A stretch of 64,000 bases of DNA. Source: Selaginella moellendorffii (taxonomy: Eukaryota > Streptophyta > Lycopodiopsida > Selaginellales > Selaginellaceae). A program made the position numbers and the translations under genes. Numbering within the stretch: position 1 is the stretch's first letter; each line of letters begins with the position of its first letter. This document shows, in pieces, positions 1-12,521 of this stretch. Where the stretch lies: positions 580,463 to 644,462 of the forward strand of contig NW_003314266.1 in assembly GCF_000143415.4 (NCBI RefSeq), read 5' to 3'. The notes below the pieces were generated by a model that did no database searches, was not told the DNA's origin, and saw nothing but the letters and a program-made list of their open reading frames with translations.

Positions 1-1
1 G

Positions 2-1330
2 GCCCCGTTCGTGGTGGTGAACGACAACGAAATGGCAGCACAGGTTCTTAAGGTCCACGACCTCGAGTTTGTAAGCCGGCCGGACGACGAGTACTTCCGA
101 ATCGTCAGCCAGGATTGGAACGATCTCGTCTTGGCGCCCATCGGTGATAAGTGGAGGACTATGAGGAGGATTTGCAGCACACACCTGTTTAGCAACAATA
201 TGCTCAAGGCAAGCGCAGGATTCCGGGAGTCGGAGATGAAGCATACAGTCAAGTCCATTCTCCAGCAATCTGGGACAACGATCAAGCTGCATGAGGTTTT
301 GAGCAAGCTCTTGTCAAATTCGCTATGCCTGGTGCTTTTTAGCGAGCGGGGGCTGAAAGTGGTGGATCTCATCCAAAACATAGCTGCTCTAAGCTTGAAC
401 GTGAACATCGGAACCCTGCTTCCGGCACTTGACGGGCTGGATCTTCATGGTGTCTACAAGAAGCTCAACACGGAGCTCGTACCTCGCCTTAAGCTCTTGC
501 TGGAAGATCAAATTGACAAACACCGGCGCAAGAAAGATGAAGCTGGGGACAGGTTCGTCCCTCAAGACTTCACCGACGTTCTTATATCTCTGGAGGACAA
601 AGATAAGTTGCCAGACATCTCCATTTTGGCACTACTCTGGGTACGAAGTTTTACCAGCATCTAGTTAGATCTTGGTCGTGATCTCTTAAAGCTCTCTTTT
701 TTATTGCGACAGGACATGGTTGTTGCGGGGCTAGAAACTTCACTAGCGACGCTCGAGTGGACGATGGCGGAGCTCATAAACCATCCCCGAGTCATGTCCA
801 AGGCTCAAGAGGAGATTGACAGCGTTGTAGGGAGAGCTCGCGCGCTGCAAGAATCAGATCTTCCAAGCCTTCCATACATCGAAGCCATTGTCAAGGAATC
901 ACTGCGTCTCCACCCGGCGGCCCCATTGGGAATTCCTCACATTAATCCCAATCCCGTCAAGCTGGGCGGCTACACCATCCCTGGCGGCTGCAAGGTTCTC
1001 GTCAACATATGGGCCATTGGACGCGATCCCGCTCGCTGGTCCAACCCACTAGCGTTCCAGCCGGAACGCTTTCTCGGCTCCTCCATATCTGTGAACGGGC
1101 AGAACTTTGATTTTCTTCCATTTTCATCTGGGAGGAGAGTTTGTCCTGGCTATCCACTGGCCATGAGATCGATCCTGTTTTTCGTGGCCAGTTTGCTCCA
1201 GGCATTTGATTGGAATGCTGCTAACCCGGCTGGGATCGACATGGAAGAGCGTACTAGAAGTATGACAACAAAGCTCAAGGCTGACTTGCTTGTAAATGCG
1301 TCCATCAGGGTCGATCAAAATATAATATAA
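2..1330 (+). CDS. Cytochrome P450 unit 1, 5' truncated by window
   Basis: Heme-thiolate monooxygenase, probably ER-anchored and of the plant A-type (CYP71 clan). The first codon in frame is at position 2; the membrane anchor and proline hinge (about 75 residues in the sister copies) lie outside the window. Exons 2-640 and 713-1330 are joined by a 72-bp phase-0 GT-AG intron, in the same place as in the three downstream copies. Exon 2 encodes, in order, the I-helix motif AGLETS, the K-helix ExxR (ESLR), the PERF motif (QPERF) and an intact heme loop (FSSGRRVCPG) with the cysteine ligand. It is the only copy here with both a normal I-helix acid and a full heme loop. The substrate cannot be read from sequence. 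The family call is firm; the subfamily is not assigned. Confidence 0.93.
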
Positions 1331-1678
1331 GCATTGAAGACCGCCTTGGCGCCTATTAACTATGCGAGATGGAACGGATGACGGGAGACCAAGACCAAGA
1401 TGGCGAAGACCATGAGTGATGAGGGTAGGTCCCATTTTCCTCAGTCGTGCACAGGCCTTTATATTTATCTGACCATGTAATAAAACAGGACATGTGATAA
1501 AACTGTTGCGCTGAGCGTGATCGTTTAGACTGAGGTTATGAACTTCTCGCTTCAAAACTTGAATGTTGTTGACAGAGCCTTTACTTGGCTCACTGTTATC
1601 TTGATCTTCAAGAGTTTGAGTTTGTTCAGCCGACAACAATACTGGACTGGTCCTTTCGTTGATGTGGAGTGCTGAATT

Positions 1679-1839
1679 TTGAATTTTTTTCATAGAGCAA
1701 TGCAAGCTCCTCGTTTCTTCGCATGAGTTGTTTCAGTGAAAACAGAAACGCGCGTTTGCCAGTTCTCTATAATATGGCTATAATCACAGACCTTCACATG
1801 CCCAACATATGCAAGGGTTGCTCTATGAAAAAAATTCAA
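1679..1839. repeat. 161-bp foldback element with 22-bp perfect inverted repeats
   Basis: Positions 1679-1700 and 1818-1839 are exact reverse complements (22 bp). They enclose 117 bp that includes CTCTATAATATGG, the TATA-like motif found just upstream of P450 units 2 and 3. The size and terminal inverted repeats resemble a MITE or foldback, or a chance rearrangement of a duplicated P450 promoter. No coding potential is visible. Confidence 0.6.
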
Positions 1840-3190
1840 GCAGATCGAAAGGACCAGTCCAGTATCAAAAAAATTATCATTTAAATTGCCTTTCACAACA
1901 TTGTACTTTTAAATCTTTACCACTAGGTGACCCTTATATTGTTGAATGTTATGTCTAAGCTCTAAAGTGGCAACAAGCTATTCATCATCAGGTTTAGACC
2001 ATTCCTCTAAGTCATCAGCTTCATCATCAACATGAGTCTTAAGTACTTGAACTATCATGCACTTGTAAAAATCTTCAAAATTCTAAGCTTATGTCCATTT
2101 ATTTCTTGGTAAAGCTACTCTAAGGGAATCTAGCAACCTTTTTGCTCCTTCAAGCCAACTTCCACGGGCTTGGCATTCATCTTGCCCCCATTTCCTTCCA
2201 TTGTCGCAAATGTATTGCCTAGCCTCCATAAGAAGGATGATCACCTTCTCATCAGTCTTGACACCTATATAATATATATTTTACATGAGTTAATCTTATA
2301 TTTACCCCTTCCCCTCCCAACAATAGCCCAGCTAGGGCTGCCCACCTTCAATCTCCTATTTGCCTGTATAGTCACTTAATTTAGCTGGAAAGTTTATCCT
2401 ATATATTTGACTTTCTAAGTTGTGACCAAACAGGTTCTTGCTTTTTATGAGCTGCAACAAACTTTAAGGCCAAATTTACTTTCATTTCAACTACATGATT
2501 TATATAGTTAGCATTGGCTTTACAAAAATTGAAGGAAACCGTCTTTAATGGATTAAATGCAGCCAATGCAAACTTAGGGCTAAAGCATATGGAGCTTTAT
2601 CAAATTTTGTGATAAATAAGGTAGAACAACAAGGGATGTGAGTTGGAAGATTAGTGATTTTGCCATAATTTTGTTGAGGGTCCAAGGCAAATGAATCAAA
2701 ATTATCAGAATGCTATGAGTATTGTTAGAAAGTATGGAAAATTTAGCATATTTATCACTTTTACATGAAATCCTAAATGCCAAGAAATTTCAGAAAACTT
2801 GTTGCCTAGACAGACCACATATAATAGACCTGATTTAGTAGCTCAAGTGTTTTATACAAAAAAAATTAAATTTGATAGAAGATATATACAAATACAGTAT
2901 TTTAAAGATATTAATAGTAATGTATATGTTATCGAATTTCACCACATTGTTATATACTTATGATTTTAAGGAGTGAGAATAAAATAAGAACTATAGATAA
3001 CTATAGATAATATTGTGTGTGTGTGTGTGTTGGAGCCTAATGGAAACATCACATGTGATTTGATGTTTTCTTTCAAATGGTTTGTTAATTTATGAGCTCT
3101 CCTTCTCTTCTAAGATGAATGACATGAGCAGCTCGAGCAGATGAAAACAGTTGATGGGGAGTTGACATGTGACTATTGTCACTCTCATTT
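1840..3190. other. AT-rich intergenic DNA with a short (GT)n tract
   Basis: No reading frame with plant-like codon use is seen. A GT dinucleotide run lies at about 3014-3030. A few T-rich and A-rich runs are present, but no recognisable transposon protein. Confidence 0.5.
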
Positions 3191-3480
3191 GTTTTCCACA
3201 GGCATAGTCTTACTTCAGCTCGTGTTGAATGCTCTCGAGATGAGGCAGATGCAACATTTGCAAAGGAAAAGCTGGCGTTGATGACGCAAGAGTATGAAAG
3301 TCGGTGATATTCGTGCATTGCTGTCATAGAAATTGCAAATTCTAGCGATTACAAAGGAGCTCAATACTCAAGAGAAACGTGGAGCTTTCTCAATCTGTAA
3401 CTGATTACCAACATAGGCTCAGAGAAAGCACTCAAAACGTCCAAAGAACCGAAGATGAAGCAAGAAGGTTCTCGATAGAG
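3190..3480 (+). pseudogene. Fragment resembling nuclear-pore anchor (NUA/TPR) coiled coil
   Basis: Two exon-like blocks encode coiled-coil peptide. The first, after an acceptor near 3201, contains EADATFAKEKLALMTQEYES. The second, after an acceptor near 3341, contains LKRNVELSQSVTDYQHRLRE and ends at a donor-like GAG|GTAAAA near 3480. From memory these match neighbouring parts of the plant TPR homologue NUA, a long coiled-coil protein of the nuclear basket. No start, stop or further exons were found and the join between the blocks is out of phase, so this looks like a duplicated gene fragment. It could also be another long coiled-coil family. Confidence 0.42.
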
Positions 3481-3599
3481 GTAAAAGAAATTCAATCGGA
3501 CACTCAACCTGCTCAAGTGAAGACACTCCTACAATTACAGATTGGATGGCCTGTGTAGGCCCTCATGACCTTTATAAATAGCCTACAATGTAATGTAAT

Positions 3600-4560
3600 G
3601 CTTGGATGGCGGGCTTCATCTTTGAGTATGTGAAATCCGGTAGGTTGCTGTGCAAGCATTGCAAGCTCAAACTTGCCAAGGGCGATCGGCATTGTGAGCA
3701 AGGGCGTCGGAATTGACATGACTGGTAAAGATTTTCCATTCTTTTCTAGCAATTTCTTTCTTTTCTTCTTCTTGCGGAAGGCATCACTCCAAATGCATTT
3801 TGGAGATCCAAGCTCTCCTGTCGTGGGCGTTCTCAAGGCCAAAGGTTCGCTGCATTGAAAGTACTTTTTTTTTGCAGAATGCGACGAGACAAGAGAGCTT
3901 TCTGATTTGTACAGGCTTCGGATCAAACTATTATGAAGGATATGCTACAGGGAAAATACTAGAGCGCTCATGCCCATGAAGAGGTCCTGCGCGTCTTTGG
4001 TGTCTCTGAGGGGAAAGCTGTTGTGCCGAGGGAAACTCGACAGCTTTGGCATGTGAAGTTGTCCAGCTTTGAGCCATCTCAATTCCCTACATGCTACAAG
4101 GTTTGCGTTTTGCATTTAACGCTTTTGATTGTATTAATCTTTCAAGACGCATAGGATGTATCTCTGCCCGTTGGGAGTCATTTTACTCGTTAACAATGTA
4201 AGCTTCTCTTACGATAATGCACCGGATCATGGTACTTTTACTCGATTTGCAGCTAGATAATAGTGGAATGTTGTCGGTTGCAGCTTTCAACTTTGACAGC
4301 TGCCTTGTGAACACTGATGTGAAAAGGAAAAGCTACAGGCCTGCCACGAAGAGGGGTATAAACTGTGAAGTGCTTGCTCATTGCTTTCACTTGTTCTTTT
4401 TTGTGTTAGGTGGTGTCCACAAACGAGTCCAACATTGGTAGGTGGTCATGTCCCAACTTGAGGGTGTGAAGCGAGGCAGCTTGAGGCTTGCAACATCTCT
4501 TGCAAGCGCTTTGAGAATGCTGGGGCAACTGGAGCTTTGGTAAGGAAATCTTACCATCGC
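3600..4560 (+). other. Unassigned exon-like fragments
   Basis: Short stretches have coding character on the + strand. Near 3630-3690 a Cys-rich piece (LLCKHCKLKLAKG) recalls a BED-type zinc finger of transposases. Near 3965-4100 and 4240-4360 frames of 35-45 codons end in GT-like donors. They cannot be joined into one protein and no family was recognised. They may be relics of captured genes or a transposon. Confidence 0.3.
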
Positions 4561-7500
4561 CAATGCTTTTGTCTTCCAGATTCCACTGTGGAAAAATTGT
4601 GATTCGCTACTGGTTTGATGGTGACGGTTTTACAAATTCCTAGAGTTTGGATAGGAAAGTAAGTTGGTTTATTTCAACGGTATTCCATGATCTTTTGATG
4701 CCTTTCAGGAATCTTATGAAACAACTCAAAATTCAAAAAAAAATTCAAATCTGTTGGGACTTGCTTCAAGCTTTTAATAAGAGTAAGCTTAACTTATAAT
4801 TTAGGTTGTGTTGAGAGTTGTTTTCAAACATTATTATGACTTTAAACATTTTTAAATTTTAACACAGACAATTAAAGACTCACATGTGAATAATTTGCCA
4901 TATCTAATCCAGTATGCACAAATTCAGTGAATGAAAGGAATTATGGTAAGAAAAATTTCTTTGGGTTTGCATCTATTGTAATTATTGAAGGTATCTCTAT
5001 CTCACCTATCTCAAGGTATTGAACGTAATTTTGCTCAACATTTATATAAAGACAAATATGGACATGTATGGGATCTGGCATTTCAAAATGTTGCCATTAG
5101 ATAAAGTATATATGATTATTATCAAATCATATTAGATGACTTTGGATGCATATGCTATTATAGATTTTATAGTGAATAAAACTTGCAATTTTAAATTTTA
5201 GTTTATAATTAATTAGAATATATATAAGTATAATTATAGAATGGCTAGAGATTTAAATTCAAAACAGAGAAAGATGACCCAGTTATACTTTGCCACATTA
5301 TAACTGCCTCAAGATCATTTTGAAGATAAATGACATAACACAATATGGACTATAAGAAGTTGATGCAAATAGTGGAAATGAATAAAAGGATACTGTGATT
5401 ATCCCACTAGAGCTTCTTTTAGACACTCAAAATTGCATTCTTTTGGTGGCTGAGGCAAGCACAAATGTTTGTTGATGTTGATAATCTAAGGTACCTTTGA
5501 AAACACCATGACCCTTGTATAAAAAGACTACAAAAATTTAATATACCTTAGCATAGATAATCCTAAACAAAAAATATATAGCTATTAAATTAAAATAAAA
5601 AGTAATAGTGTATCAGTTGAGCACACTCTACTACATCATCAAAAAATTGACATAACTATAAGAATCAATCAATCAATACTCAGAGCAGCAGTATAACTCA
5701 GAAATAAGCTATGTCAAATATTTATTAGAGCATATTTTGATGTAAGATATATACAGATTCAAAATGTTTTCTTATGTATTTTGAATCTTTGGAACCTTTT
5801 CAATTTCAATTTTACATTCAAAAAGTTTTAGGAGGCAAATACTTTTTAGGATGGCTTCTTATATCTCTGTTTTTTTATAGGTCCCATATAAACTCCCATG
5901 TTTCTACAGGTATTGTTTTTTATAATTTTCCTTTTAAAAAAGTTTTTATATTTTAGATAATGGTATAAAATTTTATGTCAAGAACATATATAAAATATAT
6001 TCATGAATATTGTAATATGTTAGATCTAATTTCATAAATATTTTATAAAAAATATATTTTATAATACAAGAGAATGAAGAAACATCAATGTAAATAATAA
6101 ATAAAATAACCTTATGTTTTATTTATTGATAAGTCATTATATAACATTGAATAAAGTAACATATACAAAATAAAATAGTATTATCGTGAACACATATTAA
6201 TTTGTTAGATCTATGTATGTGTATAATCATGATCTCATTTATATAATTGCTGAATAATAAGTAGTATTGACAAATTTATTACTAATATATTTTAAGTTTT
6301 CTAGATTTTTAGTAATATATGATTTTAATCTTTGGCTAGAGACAATATTGTAGAAAATTGTCAAAAATTTTAAAATTTCCCAAGGATTTTGAAATTATAC
6401 CTTTCATATATAGCTTACTAGCATGATATCACCTAATTATAATCTTGATGAAGCATGGTTTATTATTTTCTTTATCAATCTGGATATTTAATTGGGAGCT
6501 TTTCTACTACATTCTAGCCTAAATCACTTTTATTGAGAAGTTTATATAAACCAGTCTATTTAGTATTTTAATCTTGTATTTCTATTCTCTATCTTTCTTG
6601 TATCATTCTTACAAATATGACACATAATTGTGTTCTATTTGGAAACCATTAACTTCTATATTTTTTAAAACTTAATTTACCCTTTTGAACTAGCTGGATA
6701 TTTTAGTCATGCTTAGGTAACAACTCTCAGGGATTGAAATAATACAATTGCAGAAAAAAACTCTAGAGCAATATCAAAAACTTTATACGAACTATGTGTC
6801 ACTATTAAAAGAAAAGATCAAATTTATGTAAAGCTGCTGGCAGATTAAATAAGGTTATGAGCAAGAAGGCTAATAGAAAATATAAAGGAGGATTTGATAT
6901 TAGCATGTGTATGAGATAGCTTATACCTATTACATACCAAGAATCATTCTCTATTGTCATGGGGTTTAATATAAATGTGGTATTAATTAGGATAAATTTA
7001 CTTAGTGGGTTTAATAATAATGCAAAGCTCAGGTAGTGAATTTGAATATTAAAATATAAGAATTTAAAATTAGGCTTGTAAAATGTTATTAGTTAAAAAC
7101 CAGATAATGGATTTAGTATTTGAAGCAAGAAAGAAAATATAAAGATATTGCTACTCTTTTGAAATATATATTAGTATTAATATTAAAAAAGTAATTTAAA
7201 TTTTACTAATTAGAGAAATATTTATTTAGTGTTATATACATTTGAAAGAAGAAATTATTGAGGATATATCAAAATATTTGTATTTTTATAAGTTCTCATT
7301 TGATGTTGTCAAGATTGCATGGAGTTATGCATCTAAGTCGACTATGAGAATTGGTCATCCCTTGCTGAGTGTGGCAAAGTTTCTTGAGTTAGAGTTCTCC
7401 TTGTTTGATATCTCCTACCCGGTTGTAAGTTCCTTAACGCAATGCTCCTAACTGCCATGGAATCAAAGATGTGCTGGTTGTGTTTTTTGCTCTCAATATA

Positions 7501-7720
7501 CAGACTTCAAGAGACTTGTGTTGGTTTGGGCGAAGCCCATTTCCATAAGAATGGAACTAGCTCATTGCTGCTAATCCAAAACCAGTTTTGTCATGTTCAG
7601 TAGCATCACCACCATCACAAGGATCACTATGCAAAGCCACCATTGCTAAAATCTGAGCAGGGCGAAAGGAGAATCTGGCAGGCAAAGGATGAGGCTGGGA
7701 ATTGTGAAATCTTGTGCTCT
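4561..7720. other. AT-rich non-genic DNA
   Basis: Strongly AT-rich sequence with frequent stops in all frames. Only very short open frames are seen, for example near 7242-7451, without recognisable protein similarity. It is probably old transposon or intergenic sequence. Confidence 0.5.
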
Positions 7721-7727
7721 TGTTGTG

Positions 7728-8650
7728 GCAGGTTGAAGGTAAGGACTTTGTTCTTTGTGTTGTTTGAGAGTTCTAAGTGAGTTTCTGGTTCTTCCTCATT
7801 TTTTTCTCTCTTTTGTGTTTGGTAGTATGCTGGTGTAATGAAAAAGAGACACCACCTACAAGATTTGTCAGCAGGTACATCATCTGTCATCATGTTTGCT
7901 GATTTCAATCATTCTTTAGTTTTGAATGCAACCGAGTTAGAGTTCCATTCCTGAGAGTTATGACACAACACTTAAGAACTTATCTGCAAATGTGGATTTC
8001 TACACAAGGGTCACCAACTTGTCGCTGCTTCTGTAGCTGCATGATGTTTGTGATTTTCTTGCTCAAGCTGGCTATGAGAAAAAACAAAAGTTGTAGAAGG
8101 CATAGTTTAGAATCAAAGCTGTAAGTCTCAGTAGTAACTGGTAGTAGTAACAAGGTAAGGAACTTTGTTGTTCATGCCGGCTGAGATTTTTAAGCAAGTT
8201 TCTAGCTTACCTTGCTCTTATTCAATGATTCTTTTGATCATTTTTTTTTGCTTTTTCATTTTCATAGTGTCTAATGCCTCACCTTTGTTTTGCAGCCTTT
8301 TAAATGCTACACAGCACCAATCCAATCTCTTGCCACTCCTATTGCTCTCTCCCTGATGACCACTTGAGGTTTGTGTAGTCTTTTACTTCACGTGCTCGCT
8401 TGATTCCTTAAAATTGTGCTTAAAAACTTAACTATGAATGTGAATTTCCACAGAAAGGTCACCAAACTGTCACTACCACCATCACTGCATGATGTCCATG
8501 ATTTTGTGGCTCAAACCTATCATAAGAAAAACTAGTTAGTGCAGGAAAGAAATGACTAGAAAGAAATGAAAGACTTGCAAACCTGGTAAAGCTGTAGAAT
8601 ACACAGATTGGAATTAAAGTTATAAGTCTCAGTAGCAACCTATAAAATTA
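7728..8650 (+). repeat. Imperfect tandem duplication, unit about 430 bp
   Basis: The stretch 7738-8150 recurs, diverged, at 8154-8650. Both copies begin with GGTAAGGA-CTTTGTT, continue through a T-rich part, then contain a block reading roughly GGTCACCAA-CTGTC followed by CTGCATGATGT, and end with TAAGTCTCAGTAG. Internal indels make the copies unequal. No protein is encoded convincingly. Confidence 0.6.
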
Positions 8651-9510
8651 CATGCTAAGAAAAAGCAAAAAAAAGAAATAAATTGAACAATTACAATTCC
8701 AACTACATTTTTTCAAATTGAAAATATTCTCTATTGGATCCTTGCTAGTAACAAATATTTATTACAAAAGTATGAAACATAAATGGAGAAGTATATTCTA
8801 CCCTAAAAAAGTGAATGTTATCAATATATAAAGAAGTGTAATATATATTGAAACTATTAAGGGAAATCAAGTTGAAGAAGCATTTAGAAACTGTTAATAT
8901 ATGTGGCAAAGGGAATGTAGGGGATATTTAGTTATAATTTACATGTATGCTCATATACAATTGAAAGACTGAATATTCATTTACTAAATTTACAAAATAT
9001 ATATTTTAATAAGGATGAATAAGAAATTACTCTGGAAAAAAGTTGTTGTACAAAATTAATTTATATAATATTATCAAGATGTAAAATATAAAATAATAAT
9101 ATATATATATTGATGAATATGAAGGTTGAAGGCCTTGATGAATGAAGTAATACAACATATATGGGAAATATGGTAAACAAGAAAATATAATGAAAATAGT
9201 AAACAAGTAAATATTTATTTTATTTAAAAATAGATTTTTGTAGTTCTTCAAATAGTATAGTAAGATTCTAAGATAAACTCTTTGTTTCACTTCCAAATTC
9301 AATATAGATGATAAACTATTTCTAAACCTCATACCAGTATGATGGAGCACATCATACATTGCAAGGAGGGATCTAGGTTCAGCATTTTGCAAATAAGGAT
9401 CTAGAGTAAGCAACATATGTGTTGTGATACTTTCCAAGCACTTTTTGCTCGAACTTCATATATATGGCTTCTTGATGGTCAATTTTAATAGAATTGCCTC
9501 GAAGCCTCTT
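8651..9510. other. AT-rich non-genic DNA
   Basis: No gene is seen. Long A/T runs are present, and the one longer reverse frame (9027-9437) has low-complexity content typical of chance in AT-rich DNA. Confidence 0.5.
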
Positions 9511-9569
9511 GGTTGAATAGTGAAAAAGGAGACAAGCTCACAAATACCCATTGTGCAGCTAGATGTTTC

Positions 9570-11012
9570 TATCACACATGCTCACAAAAAAAAAAGGTAA
9601 TATTTTCTCCAGTGATCTTGGGATCTATCCGAGAACAGCAACATCAGCAGCAGCCGTCTGGTATCTTTGAGGTGGAGAACATCAGAATTTCGTCCAGATG
9701 TGTTGCAGCACCAGTGAGGGTGCAGGCGCCTCCATTCTAATGGCCTCGTCTCGAGCAGCATCGTTCTGGGTGAAAAAAGAATCGTTCCTTCACACATCCA
9801 GTTGCAGTAAGTGAGGAGTGCTGATAGCTTTCAGTTTCACCGAGGCTATAAATTGCGGGGTGCAGTTCTCTTCTTTTGGTCTGCCAAAATGTGTGGGAGT
9901 GATGAAGTTTTATGTCAAAACAAAGGTGATATAAACATTACAAGGAGTACCTGGAAAAATCCCCACTCTGCACACACACAATTTTAAGGGATAACTTCCC
10001 GTGTTCGATGACACCGGCAAGCAATATGATCGAGCAGACACACGGAAATCAAAGCCATTCTGTACCAAAACCTGCGACTGCACAGCAAGAGCTATTTTGT
10101 AAGTCAGGAACTTGTAAACCATAATATCCCAAGAGTTTTGCGATAAATCCAGGGAGCTGTGATGGCTATGAGAGGCATTTCCTTTTGCTCGACTGGGTTG
10201 TTCTTTTCTATCACCAATTGCTCTCCATCTCCACTCGGAACTTGTCTTTTTGGCCGACCAAGCCCGAGTCTTACAGGTACTCAGCAGGTGCATGCACTTG
10301 CAATTTACAAAGAGTCTCCTTGGAAAGATTTCAGAAACGCTTGGCCTCGATGGCGGCGAGTCCGACTTCCTGGAGATAAAGTTTGGAGAGTGCATCTACT
10401 AGACTATTCGGGTTACAAACCATTACCGTCCGTATCACTATGCTGCTCCAAGACGACTCCAGATTTTGCAGATCAGATTTACTATCATTTTTCTAAGAGT
10501 CCTTACCTCTTTCTCTTCAGATAATAACCAAGCCGTGGTGAAGACCGAACGCTTATCTTGGGCAATGTTTCAAAGCCCGTTACTCGATATGCTCGTTGCT
10601 CCTGCTGTGAATCCCGGGTTCGGGCAGTACAGGTCGAGCTTCCTCAACAAATGAGTTTTCATTTCAGGAATTTGGAAGCTGAGCAGGCACTGCATGGAAA
10701 ATAGCCTCGACCCATTTCTCTACACTTTTCTCCCGAAGATTAAGAGCTGGGGTCTCAGCTCCCCCCGGCCTTTGCACCGATGATGATAGTGTGTAACGAG
10801 AATGGAGGCGAACGGCAAGTTTTGGAGCTCTTCTTGGCCATCTGGAAGAGGCAGCGGTGTCACAAATCTCTAAGGTACCAGCTGCTTTATTTTTCCATGC
10901 ACGTCTCCTGGAATCTCGAGCAAGAGTATCACGATTCACATCACGCTTGTCTTCATTGGAACGCGAGTTCTCTATAATAGGGCAAGGCCTGTAGATCCAG
11001 GCTAACGAATCG
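9570..11012 (+). repeat. P450 upstream block, copy A
   Basis: This flank of P450 unit 2 shares ordered, diverged blocks with the flank of unit 3 (13600-14307). Shared pieces include CGAGAACAGCAACATCAGCA (near 9632 and 13624), a CTCCATTCTA block (near 9731 and 13731), CGAGAATGGAGG (near 10797 and 13988) and the TATA-like TTCTCTATAAT 40-50 bp before the ATG. The gene and its promoter were therefore duplicated together. No separate gene is supported inside. Confidence 0.65.
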
Positions 11013-12521
11013 ATGGACTTAGATGCGGCCTTGCTCGTCTTCGGCATCAGCTGCATCGCACTACTACTTCTCATCCGGAGAATTCGATCGCCACAACAGC
11101 GGCTCCCTCCAGGTCCGTTTTCCTTCCCCGTTTTTGGAGCGCTCTTCTCCCTCGAGGAGCCACTCCACCACCACTTTGCGAAGATCAGCAAGAAGTATGG
11201 GCCGATTGTCTACCTCAAGATCGGAATGGCCCCGTTCGTGGTGGTGAACGACAACGAAATGGCCGCAGAGGTTCTTAAGGCTCACGACCTCGAGTTTCCA
11301 AGCTGACGACGAGTTCTTCCGGATCGTCAGCCACGACTGGAACAATCTCATCATGGCGCCCATAGGTGATAAGTGGAAGGCAATGAGGAGGATTTGCAGC
11401 ACACAGCTGTTTAACACTACTATGCTCAAGGCAAGTGCAGGATTCCGGGAGTTGGAAATGAAGCATACAGTCAGATCCCTTTTCCAGCAATCTGGGACAG
11501 CGATCAACCTGCAAGAGGTTTTCAGTAACCTCTTGTCAAATTCAATATGCCTGGTTCTTTTTAGCGAGCGGGGACTGGAAGTGGTGGATCTCATCCGAAA
11601 AAGCTTGAACTTGAACATTGGAACGCTGCTTCCGGCACTCGACTGGCTGGATTTTCATGGAGTCTACAAGAAACTAAACAACTTGCTCATTCCTCGCCTG
11701 AAGCTCTTGCTGGAGGATCAAATCGACAAGCACCGACGCAGGAAAGATGAAGCTGGGGACAGGTTCGTCCCTCAAGACTTCACCGACGTTCTTATATCTC
11801 TCGAGGACAATGATAAATTGTCAGACATCTCCATTTTGGCACTGCTCTCGGTATGTTTTACCAACATCCCGTGATCTCTCATGTTTCCTTCTTGCGACAG
11901 GACATGGTTGTTGCGGGGCTGGAAACTTCACTAGTAACGCTCGAGTGGACAATGGCGGAGCTCATAAACCATCCCCGAGTCACGTCCAAGGCTCAAGATG
12001 AGATCGACAGCGTTGTAGGGAGAGCTCGCACGGTGCAAGAGTCCGATCTTCCAAACCTTCCATACATCGAAGCCATTGTCAAGGAATCACTGCGTCTCCA
12101 CCCGGCGGCCCCACTGGGACTTCCTCACGTGAATCCCAAGCCCGTCAAGCTGGGTGGCTACACCATCCCTGGCGGCTGCAAGGTTCTCGTCAACATATGG
12201 GCCATTGGACGTGATCCCGCTCGCTGGTCCGACCCAGAAGCGTTCCAGCCGGAGCGCTTTGTCGGCTCTTCCATCTCTCCCAACGGGCAGAACTTTGATT
12301 TCCTTCCATTCTCATCGGGGAGGAGAGTTTGTGTTGGCTATCCAATCGCGATGAGATCCATCCCATTTTTCATGGCTAGTTTGCTCCAGGCATTCGATTG
12401 GAGTCCTGCTAACCCGCGCGGGATCGACATGGAAGAGCGCTCGAGAAGTATGACGATGAAGCTCAAAGCCGACTTGCTTGTCAATGCGTCCATGAGGCTC
12501 AAATGTCAAAATATAATATAA
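11013..12521 (+). pseudogene. Cytochrome P450 unit 2, frameshifted
   Basis: CYP71-clan-like P450 with exons 11013-11850 and 11901-12521. The ATG follows a TATA-like CTCTATAATAGG and opens a normal N-terminal anchor and LPPGP hinge. Near 11301-11305 the copy is 5 nt shorter than its sisters, giving an immediate TGA after DLEFPS; the sister frame resumes at once and stays open to the end of exon 1. Exon 1 also lacks four residues (12 bp) near 11600 relative to unit 1. Exon 2 is intact, with AGLETS, ESLR, QPERF and the full FSSGRRVCVG loop. The frameshift should abolish the enzyme unless it is a sequencing error. Exon 2 is nearly identical to that of unit 4, which suggests recent sequence exchange. 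Confidence 0.88.

Noticed and set aside
704-1330. P450 exon 2 as a separate short gene
   Set aside because: An intron in the same place and phase joins it to exon 1 in all four copies.
9027-9437. Hydrophobic 136-codon - frame in AT-rich DNA
   Set aside because: Tyr/Ile/Phe-rich low-complexity peptide typical of AT-rich non-coding sequence; no start context or relatives.
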